From Ghiorsea sp. (GTDB lineage: Bacteria; Pseudomonadota; Zetaproteobacteria; Mariprofundales; Mariprofundaceae), in NCBI GenBank assembly GCA_030950765.1, contig JAUZQX010000048.1, forward strand, positions 1 through 5,327: 5,327 nucleotides of DNA. The letters run 5' to 3'. Both the position numbers and the translations under genes were made by a program. Of the stretch, positions 1-4,952 are shown piece after piece. A model generated the notes under the pieces. It had not been told where the DNA came from and made no database searches. It worked only from the letters and a program-made list of their open reading frames with translations. Every line of letters starts with the position of its first letter. The first letter of the stretch is position 1.

Positions 1-1
1 T

Positions 2-340
2 ACGGCAACTTTGGAGTTGGCGCTTTGGAACACACCAACGGTATTGGTATATAAAACCTCCGCGTTTTCTTGGTTTATTGGGCAACGCTTGATTAAGGGG
101 CGCTGCGTTGGCTTGGCAAACATCCTTCTTTTGGGTGATGCGCCAAGTTCGCAAGGTATTGTGCTTGAATTATTGCAGCATGATGCGACGGTTGAAAACA
201 TTGAAGCCGCCGTGTTGCCGCTATTGTGCGGTGAAACACAGCAACAAACCCAAGCGTTTGCAGATTTACGCACATTATTAGGTAGAAACAACCCAGCAGT
301 AACACTTGCAGGTTTGTGCTGGCAGGAGATGTTAAAATAA
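2..340 (+). CDS. lpxB: Lipid-A-disaccharide synthase LpxB, C-terminal part (5' end outside window)
   Basis: LpxB is the peripheral inner-membrane glycosyltransferase (GT19) that joins UDP-2,3-diacylglucosamine and lipid X into the lipid A disaccharide. Only the last 112 codons are present; the frame is open from base 2 to the TAA at 338-340, so the gene enters from the left edge. The visible start, TATLELALWNTP, matches the family's SGTATLE-type motif near the sugar-nucleotide site. It is followed by the usual VLVYKTS segment, the RLIKG...VGLANILLG stretch and a LVLELLQ-like C-terminal helix (IVLELLQHDAT). The family is about 380 residues, so roughly the last 30 percent is seen. The TTG at 11 is internal, not a start. 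The stop is one base before apaH, suggesting one transcript. The identification rests on motif recognition and is fairly secure. Confidence 0.88.
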   Translation, partial: TATLELALWNTPTVLVYKTSAFSWFIGQRLIKGRCVGLANILLLGDAPSSQGIVLELLQHDATVENIEAAVLPLLCGETQQQTQAFADLRTLLGRNNPAVTLAGLCWQEMLK

Positions 341-341
341 C

Positions 342-1166
342 ATGGCAGTTTACGCGGTGGGTGATATTCAGGGGTGTTATAAATCTTTAAAGAAGCTGTT
401 GAAAATAGTAGATTTTAACCCAGAAGAAGATGTGCTGTGGTGTGCGGGTGATATGGTTAATCGAGGCCCTGATTCGCTTAAAGTATTGCGCTATTTGAAA
501 AGCTTGGGTGATGCATGCGTATGTGTGCTGGGAAATCACGACATTCAATTATTGGCGTATTATGCAGGTGGAAAATCTTTTTCGGGGGATACATTGGATG
601 TGGTGCTCAAAGCTAAGGATGGTGAAGCCTTGATTGATTGGCTGCGACATAAACCCTTATTGCACCATGATAAAGGTTTGGGCTGGAGTATGGTTCATGC
701 AGGGCTTAGTCCGTTGTGGAGCTTAAAGAAAGCCAAAAAACGGGCAAGGAATGTTGAAGAAATACTGCAATCGGATGATTGGGGAAGCTTTTGTAAAGCC
801 TTACAAAATAAAGGTTTTGCAACGCAAGATCCTGAAGATAAACATGTGCGATTATTCTTTAATACGGCAGTGTTTACGCGAACTCGGTTTTGTAGCGATT
901 TAGGGTTGTTTGATTGGCAGCAAAAAACGTCTGCTGCAAAAGATAAACATGTTCAGCCATGGTTTGAACATAAGAATGCCAAGTGGAAAAAAGATGGGAA
1001 AAAGAAAACACGGGTTGTGTTTGGGCATTGGGCAGCCAAGGGTTTGGTTGCAGGGCACCCGTATGTTTTAGGTTTGGATACGGGCTGTGTGTGGGGTGGT
1101 CAGTTGACACTTGCTCGCCTTGAAAAAAAGAAACCACCAGCGTTATTTAGCTTAAGTTGTACATAA
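342..1166 (+). CDS. apaH: Symmetrical bis(5'-nucleosyl)-tetraphosphatase ApaH
   Basis: ApaH is a cytoplasmic metal-dependent phosphoesterase that cleaves Ap4A symmetrically into two ADP and can also remove Np4 caps from RNA. The 274 residues are close to the usual 270-280. PPP-family motifs appear in order: GDIQG at 7-11 (Gln replaces the His of the general GDxHG motif, as is usual in ApaH), GDMVNRG at 36-42, GNHD at 64-67, VHAG at 118-121 and FGHW at 227-230. The ApaH-type signatures FTRTRFC (178-184) and DTGCVWGG (246-253) follow. The ATG at 342 is one base after the lpxB stop. An AGGAG lies at 324-328 inside lpxB, 13 bases upstream, a rather long spacing that suggests coupling to lpxB translation. 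Two lysine-rich stretches (129-135 and 212-223) are noticeable. In many gammaproteobacteria apaH sits with ksgA and apaG instead, so the lpxB linkage differs from that arrangement. Confidence 0.95.
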   Translation: MAVYAVGDIQGCYKSLKKLLKIVDFNPEEDVLWCAGDMVNRGPDSLKVLRYLKSLGDACVCVLGNHDIQLLAYYAGGKSFSGDTLDVVLKAKDGEALIDWLRHKPLLHHDKGLGWSMVHAGLSPLWSLKKAKKRARNVEEILQSDDWGSFCKALQNKGFATQDPEDKHVRLFFNTAVFTRTRFCSDLGLFDWQQKTSAAKDKHVQPWFEHKNAKWKKDGKKKTRVVFGHWAAKGLVAGHPYVLGLDTGCVWGGQLTLARLEKKKPPALFSLSCT

Positions 1167-1170
1167 TGGG

Positions 1171-1199
1171 TTTAAAGAACGCACAATCTAGGCTATGCT
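1171..1199 (+). promoter_or_regulatory. Candidate sigma70 promoter for the exported-protein gene
   Basis: TTTAAA at 1171-1176 and TATGCT at 1194-1199 are separated by exactly 17 bases. Each matches four of six consensus positions of the -35 and -10 boxes. Transcription would begin near 1206 and leave a leader of about 25 bases before the ATG at 1231. The spacer between apaH and the next gene is only 64 bases, so read-through from lpxB-apaH is an alternative. No intrinsic terminator is seen after apaH. Confidence 0.35.
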
Positions 1200-1219
1200 T
1201 GATTCAAATGATGATAAAT

Positions 1220-1225
1220 AAGGTG
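1220..1225 (+). promoter_or_regulatory. Ribosome binding site that fixes the start at 1231
   Basis: AAGGTG at 1220-1225 resembles a Shine-Dalgarno sequence. It leaves seven bases between its GG and the ATG at 1231. The in-frame GTG at 1225 overlaps the site itself and cannot be served by it, so ATG 1231 is chosen as the start. The choice removes only two residues. Confidence 0.6.
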
Positions 1226-1230
1226 TGATA

Positions 1231-2688
1231 ATGTTAAAACTTTCAAATTTCTTTCGTGTGACTTTGTGGATGGTGCTTGGTCTTTGGTCGGTGCAGGCGC
1301 ATGCTTTTACAACGGCTGAAGTGTATGAAGCCATCATCACCGCCGATGAAAAACATATTGTTGATGTCAAAGAAGATGATGGTTACAACAACCGATGGCA
1401 TATGAAGTTTTTAGCTGAAACGGCTGATAAAGAAGATGAAAAAAGCCATGAAATTGGTATTCCAACGACACTAAAATATGCAGGTAGTCGTATGCATATT
1501 GAGCAAAGTATGCCGGATGTGGATGCTCGCATAGCGGACGTGGTGCTTCATGATAGTGATGCCACCAGTCAAATCGAAGACCTACAAGATTATGATGCCA
1601 TGATGTCCGATTTATCGGGGTTTAAGGGTAAAGTAACTTATGATGGCAAGCGCATGAACTTCAAAGGAAGTGTTAGTGTTGCTGGTAAAAGTTTGGATGA
1701 AGTGAAAAGCCTGTTGAAAGATTTACGAGAAGAAACTGCAGACTTGTATTATGAAATTGATAGTGCCAATCAAAAAACCTTGGCTGATTATTTTGAGCGT
1801 GTGTTAAATAAAGATTACGCAGCAATTGTTGATACACAAGTCTTTGTCGAAGTGGTTGGTCATGGTTTTAGCAAGGCAAATCAATTGCGTCGTAAAGACT
1901 CCAAGCTGGGTCATTGGCAATGGACAGTTGGCGATGTTGATGTGGAAACAGTAAATTATGGTCGTTATTTTGAAGAACGCATTTGGCTACACACAGGGCA
2001 GTTATCAGAATACAAGCAAGAAAAAATGCATGCGGATTTGAAAAAACGTTCTGCTGCAAGGCTGCCTAAGGGTGCAAAGTCGGTAAAAGTATTGGTTCAT
2101 CCAAACAAGCAAGGTGTAACCATGATTGTGTTGGCATACCCCTTAAACAAAGAGCCATCAGGTGAGGATATTCGCAGTTACCATGAGAAATTTATTGCTT
2201 ATGTTGAAGCTGTTTATCCAAGTTTGCTTAAAATTCAGCGAAAATATACAGCAGATGTGGTAACACAAGCTGTGAAAACATTGTCCGCTAGGGACTTTAT
2301 GGCACTGATGAATGATGGTTTAGAAGGTTTGCCCCAATATGAGGCACAGTTTGCTGATGGACAGTGGAAATTTAAATATAAAGGCGTGGCATATATCATC
2401 AGTAACTATAAAACATATATGGAATTATCTTTGATTAAAACTGCAGGAAAAGGGCATAATATTGAAGATGTGATAGATAAGCTTGAAACATATATTGATA
2501 CAAACTTCCCTAATTTTGCAGATAAATATGAGGTTATGCCTTATAACAATAGTAAACGAACGGTTTGGGTAAAAATGCGCTTTAATTATGGTTTACTGAG
2601 CTCTTCTGATGTGAAAGGTGAGAAATTAAAAGAACAGTATTTACAGTTTGTTAATGATATCGGTCCTGAGTTACAGGCACAGATTTAA
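1231..2688 (+). CDS. Exported protein of unknown function with three tandem modules
   Basis: I do not recognise this 485-residue protein. The N-terminus is a Sec signal peptide: MLKLSNFFR, a hydrophobic core at 11-20, then AHA with likely cleavage after Ala25, which places the mature protein in the periplasm or outside. No lipobox or later membrane span is seen. The rest reads as three modules, about 27-178, 182-340 and 347-485. Each begins with a short amphipathic helix (TTAEVYEAI; KTLADYFERVL; TLSARDFMALM), then Trp-containing beta strands (RWHMKF; HWQWTV; QWKFKY). Next comes a middle helical part, a pair of strands (such as VTMIVLAYPL and VWVKMRFNY), and a closing helix (DEVKSLLKDL; DIRSYHEKFI; KLKEQYLQFV). 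This order resembles YbjN or type III secretion chaperone-like folds, which is inference from pattern only. Acidic and lysine-rich; no catalytic motif is evident. It has its own short leader and converges on gloB, so context gives no role. Confidence 0.85.
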   Translation: MLKLSNFFRVTLWMVLGLWSVQAHAFTTAEVYEAIITADEKHIVDVKEDDGYNNRWHMKFLAETADKEDEKSHEIGIPTTLKYAGSRMHIEQSMPDVDARIADVVLHDSDATSQIEDLQDYDAMMSDLSGFKGKVTYDGKRMNFKGSVSVAGKSLDEVKSLLKDLREETADLYYEIDSANQKTLADYFERVLNKDYAAIVDTQVFVEVVGHGFSKANQLRRKDSKLGHWQWTVGDVDVETVNYGRYFEERIWLHTGQLSEYKQEKMHADLKKRSAARLPKGAKSVKVLVHPNKQGVTMIVLAYPLNKEPSGEDIRSYHEKFIAYVEAVYPSLLKIQRKYTADVVTQAVKTLSARDFMALMNDGLEGLPQYEAQFADGQWKFKYKGVAYIISNYKTYMELSLIKTAGKGHNIEDVIDKLETYIDTNFPNFADKYEVMPYNNSKRTVWVKMRFNYGLLSSSDVKGEKLKEQYLQFVNDIGPELQAQI

Positions 2689-2717
2689 CCTGCATTACAT
2701 ACATGAAATACTGCGGG
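2689..2717. terminator. Weak inverted repeat between convergent genes
   Basis: CCTGCA at 2689-2694 pairs with TGCGGG at 2712-2717 (five Watson-Crick pairs and one G-T) around a 17-base loop. The two arms exactly fill the 29 bases between the two convergent stop codons. A shared bidirectional terminator is possible from position, but there is no clear T-run on either side and the stem is short. Confidence 0.25.
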
Positions 2718-3509
2718 TTAGAAGCTGTTGCGTGCCTCACGGATGGCAGAGAAGACTTCTAGAGGGTTAGTACCACTATTTTGGTGCTTTTGGCTGTATT
2801 TTTCGCAGAATGTATGGTCTAGTGGACGTAAAAAGGGGTTGGTTTGTTTTTCTAAACCTATATTTGAGGGAATCGTCGGTTGTTTTTTACGGCGTTTTTG
2901 TTTGTCGTCCAATATACGTTGTTGAAGCTGAGCATTGTCAGGGTCTATGCCTTGGGCGAATTGTAAGTTCACCAGAGTGTATTCATGCGCACAATAGACC
3001 TTGGTATGATTATCCAATGCTGCAAGTTTTTGTAAACTTACCCACATTTGTGCAAAACTACCTTCAAACAACCTACCGCAGCCTGCGCCAAATAATGTAT
3101 CCCCGCAAAACAAGGCATCATCGATGATAAAAGCAATATGCCCCAATGTATGGCCATATACCTCTATATTCTGTATGTTTAAGTGACCCAGCGTAAATGC
3201 ATTGTTTGCCGCAATTGGCTGGCTGATATACGGAATACGCGAAGCATCATCTTGATTGGCAACAACCTCACACTGGTAAGTTTGCACCAATTTTTGGTTG
3301 CCATCGGTATGATCCCAGTGATGATGGGTATTAAGAATGTGAGTGGGGGTGATGTTTAACTGTGAACAAGCCTCAATCACAGGTTCTGCCAGTGCTGGAT
3401 CGACAACACAGACCACAGGACTGTGGCGGTCTTGGATAATATAAATATAGTTGTCCCGAAGTACGGGTAGTTGATGTACAATGAATTGTTGGTGTTGGTA
3501 TGTCCACAT
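2718..3509 (-). CDS. gloB: Hydroxyacylglutathione hydrolase (glyoxalase II) GloB
   Basis: GloB hydrolyses S-D-lactoylglutathione to D-lactate and glutathione, the second step of methylglyoxal detoxification in the cytoplasm. The 263 residues fit the family (E. coli about 251). It is a metallo-beta-lactamase fold protein: THHHWDH at 61-67 supplies His62, His64, Asp66 and His67; GHTLGH at 119-124 supplies His120; CGDTLF at 135-140 the bridging Asp137; AHEYT at 174-178 His175. The C-terminal glutathione-binding region is recognisable as KQTNPFLR (221-228) and the closing SAIREARNSF. The usual TPGHT appears as VYGHT, a small departure outside the ligands. The ATG (3509-3507) gives the family's normal N-terminus, FIVHQLPVLRDNYIY, so the start is supported even though no clear Shine-Dalgarno precedes it. 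It is divergent from the transporter gene, 27 bases away. Confidence 0.96.
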   Translation of the reverse strand: MWTYQHQQFIVHQLPVLRDNYIYIIQDRHSPVVCVVDPALAEPVIEACSQLNITPTHILNTHHHWDHTDGNQKLVQTYQCEVVANQDDASRIPYISQPIAANNAFTLGHLNIQNIEVYGHTLGHIAFIIDDALFCGDTLFGAGCGRLFEGSFAQMWVSLQKLAALDNHTKVYCAHEYTLVNLQFAQGIDPDNAQLQQRILDDKQKRRKKQPTIPSNIGLEKQTNPFLRPLDHTFCEKYSQKHQNSGTNPLEVFSAIREARNSF

Positions 3510-3524
3510 CAGGCAAGTGTAAAC

Positions 3525-3528
3525 GGAG
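3525..3528 (+). promoter_or_regulatory. Ribosome binding site of the cation transporter gene
   Basis: GGAG at 3525-3528 lies eight bases before the ATG at 3537, a good spacing. It supports that start and sits inside the 27-base gap shared with the divergent gloB. Confidence 0.65.
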
Positions 3529-3536
3529 TTTGATAA

Positions 3537-4508
3537 ATGTCACATGGTGAAAATGGTTCGACCAAAGCGGTAGTGACGGCAATTGTTGCCAATGCCTCAG
3601 TGACTGTTGCCAAGTTTGTTGGTTTTGCTTTTTCAGGCTCCAGTGCTTTGCTTGCTGAAGCGATACATTCACTGGCAGACACTGCCAATCAATGTTTATT
3701 ATATTTGGGTTTAAAACGCTCCCAGCGTGTTGCTGATGGCAAATATCATTTTGGTTATGGGCAAGAACGTTATTTTTGGAACTTGGTATCCGCGATTACT
3801 ATTTTCTTTTTAGGCTGTATTTACACCATGATGCACGCTATTGGCCAGCTTGAATCAGGGCATGTGCCTGAAATGAGTTGGCTTGCCTTTGGTATTATTG
3901 GTTTTGCTTTTGTGGTTGAAGGTTATTCATTTTATGTGGCATTTGTAGAGTTTACACGTCAACGTAAAGCTGAAAACATGGGTTTTATGCAATATGTGAA
4001 AGAAACGCGAGACCCTACAACCTTGGCCGTTCTAATTGAAGATACTGTGGCAGTGCTGGGTTTAACCTTCGCTCTCGTGGGCATGAGTTTGGCTGCATAT
4101 ACAGGTTCTGCTATTTTTGATGTGGCGGCAGCCATGGCTATTGCTGTGTTGATGGGTTTATTGGCAATATTTCTGGCAGCAACCAATAAAAAATATTTAC
4201 TCAATGTGTCTGATGAAGAAATTAATCAAGTGGCCTTAAAGGCTTGGACTGCTGATGAGCGCGTACAAAATGTGCGCCATATCCGCAGCATTGTTCTCTC
4301 ACCTGAAGCAAGTATTTTGATGGCAGAACTGGAGCTTAGAGAAGAAGAGTTATTTGCCGATATGACTGAAGAAGAAGTAGAGCAAGCCATTCGTTTTATG
4401 CATAGGCTGGATAATGTTCGGGCATCGTTGGAAGAAGCGGTGAGTAAAGAATCCAAAGAAGCCAAACATATTTATATTGAATTTACGGGACTTCCCGAAA
4501 AAGATTAG
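3537..4508 (+). CDS. Cation diffusion facilitator transporter, SLC30A9/ZnT9-like
   Basis: This is a 323-residue inner-membrane transporter of the CDF family, which exports divalent cations such as Zn2+ in exchange for protons. Six membrane segments are visible at about 11-31, 35-57, 82-103, 115-135, 163-186 and 194-214, followed by a cytoplasmic C-terminal domain (about 220-323). TM2 carries AEAIHSLADTANQ, with His44 and Asp48 in the HxxxD metal site. HFGYGQERYFWNLVSA (71-86) and RDPTTLAVLIEDTVAVLG (158-175) are signatures of the SLC30A9-like branch. In TM5, Asp169 aligns with the canonical Asp, but Val165 occupies the usual His/Asp position four residues earlier; Glu168 is adjacent. The metal specificity therefore cannot be read. 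There is no His-rich loop. The C-terminal domain is unusually acidic. GGAG at 3525 supports the start. No metal-responsive operator was recognised. Confidence 0.93.
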   Translation: MSHGENGSTKAVVTAIVANASVTVAKFVGFAFSGSSALLAEAIHSLADTANQCLLYLGLKRSQRVADGKYHFGYGQERYFWNLVSAITIFFLGCIYTMMHAIGQLESGHVPEMSWLAFGIIGFAFVVEGYSFYVAFVEFTRQRKAENMGFMQYVKETRDPTTLAVLIEDTVAVLGLTFALVGMSLAAYTGSAIFDVAAAMAIAVLMGLLAIFLAATNKKYLLNVSDEEINQVALKAWTADERVQNVRHIRSIVLSPEASILMAELELREEELFADMTEEEVEQAIRFMHRLDNVRASLEEAVSKESKEAKHIYIEFTGLPEKD

Positions 4509-4589
4509 GTCGTTAGAGCCAATTAGATTTTACTTAAAAAGTATGAAATACGCGAACGGAACATTTTTTACCACAAATGCACTAAGAAA

Positions 4590-4626
4590 CATGGTAAAGT
4601 GACCAATAAATGGTCTTTTTACCATG
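4590..4626. repeat. 16-bp near-perfect hairpin
   Basis: Arms 4590-4605 and 4611-4626 pair with 14 Watson-Crick pairs, one G-T pair and one T-T mismatch around the five-base loop ATAAA. The arm ends CATGGTAAA and TTTACCATG are perfectly symmetric. It lies 82 bases after the transporter stop. It lacks a GC-rich stem plus T-run, so it is not a typical intrinsic terminator, but it could stabilise a transcript 3' end or bind a protein. Confidence 0.7.
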
Positions 4627-4739
4627 GAAGTGAGGCTTTAGCCTCGCCTCTCTAAAGCCCACATGTCTGTTTTTAGATTACTTTCTGGAAAATCTCTTCC
4701 ACCGATCAAAACTAAGGCGAGCATAAAGCCACACTTCCA
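4625..4739. repeat. 25-base imperfect inverted repeat pair
   Basis: The arm 4625-4649 (starts TGGAAGTG, contains GGCTTTA, ends CTCGCCT) matches the reverse complement of 4715-4739 at 22 of 25 positions, with mismatches at arm positions 9, 17 and 18. The arms are separated by 65 bases. Such a length and similarity is well beyond ordinary intergenic background. It could be the stem of an RNA or terminal repeats of a roughly 115-base insert. The left arm also overlaps two local hairpins (4632-4645 and 4634-4659), so it has several competing partners. Confidence 0.65.
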
Positions 4740-4815
4740 AATTTGAAAATAGAATGAAACTGTTTCTCTACGTTCTCTGTGGTATATCATTACCTGCTAG
4801 ACCTTTTGAGGAAAC

Positions 4816-4904
4816 TCTACGTTGGTCTGTTTCCGAGCTGGAATTTCGGTCCATGGAACCACCATGCATTTCATTCCACCCCAAAAAAACAGACTCAACG
4901 TGGG
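4816..4904. repeat. Long bulged hairpin
   Basis: ACGTTGGTCTGTTT at 4819-4832 pairs with AAACAGACTCAACGT at 4887-4901, 14 pairs with one bulged T. The helix extends by one Watson-Crick and two G-T pairs to 4816 and 4904. Above an internal loop, TGGAAT (4839-4844) pairs with ATTCCA (4873-4878), and CATGG/CCATG (4852-4866) forms a tip. An alternative local hairpin GGAAAC/GTTTCC (4810-4815 with 4829-4834) would compete with it. The nested layout looks like a folded RNA, on either strand. Confidence 0.6.
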
Positions 4905-4922
4905 ATTGCTGCTCATCCACCC

Positions 4923-4952
4923 AGAGCTTTGCAATTGGCTCTTTAGTTTTTA
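4923..4952 (+). terminator. Candidate weak terminator reading rightward
   Basis: AGAGCT at 4923-4928 pairs with GGCTCT at 4937-4942 (one T-G pair) over an eight-base loop. It is followed by the T-rich run TTTAGTTTTTAT. Read on the plus strand this has the form of a weak intrinsic terminator for transcripts from the transporter gene or the intergenic block. It overlaps the mltG stop codon. Its right arm is also the right arm of the outer 10-base inverted repeat, so the two pairings exclude each other. Confidence 0.35.

Larger units (their letters stand above)
4509..4942. other. Structured intergenic block without a credible gene; candidate ncRNA or small mobile element
   Basis: These 434 bases separate the convergent transporter gene and mltG. 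No open frame here resembles a protein. Instead the block is packed with inverted repeats: a perfect 10-base pair at its outer ends, a 16-bp hairpin (4590-4626), a 25-base imperfect pair (4625-4649 with 4715-4739) and a long hairpin (4816-4904). Smaller hairpins include GAGGC/GCCTC at 4632-4645, an 8-bp stem 4634-4641 with 4652-4659, GAAACTGTTTC at 4756-4766 and CATGG/CCATG at 4852-4866. The left part (4525-4589) is AT-rich and little structured. Neither a transposase nor obvious target duplications are seen. Candidates are a structured RNA, a MITE-like or repeat-family element, or a decayed insertion. Which strand would be transcribed is not known. Confidence 0.5.
4515..4942. repeat. Perfect 10-base inverted repeat framing the intergenic block
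   Basis: AGAGCCAATT at 4515-4524 is the exact reverse complement of AATTGGCTCT at 4933-4942. The right arm ends at the base next to the mltG stop codon (4943-4945 on the minus strand), and the left arm begins six bases after the transporter stop. In RNA this could be a closing helix of a 428-base structure; in DNA it could be terminal inverted repeats. Flanking bases show no clear target-site duplication. One 10-base match in this span could also be chance. Confidence 0.45.

Noticed and set aside
1225..1230. GTG at 1225 as start of the exported protein
   Set aside because: It overlaps the only Shine-Dalgarno-like sequence; ATG 1231 has proper spacing.
2728..3127. Plus-strand open frames antisense to gloB
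   Set aside because: They are shadows of a well-conserved glyoxalase II gene, with no start signals or motifs of their own.
4512..4518. GTTAGAG as an integron attC core site
   Set aside because: It lacks the final pyrimidine of GTTRRRY, and no matching RYYYAAC partner or integrase was seen, although the outer repeats first suggested a cassette.
4808..4820. GAGGAAACTC resembling the GAGGAAAGTCC motif of RNase P RNA
   Set aside because: The match stops after GAGGAAA; none of the other conserved RNase P RNA segments (such as the ACAGAAA region) is present.
4937..4946. GGCTCTTTAG resembling the end of ISL3-type terminal repeats
   Set aside because: It would read outward into mltG, not inward into the block, and there is no transposase or matching partner in the right orientation.
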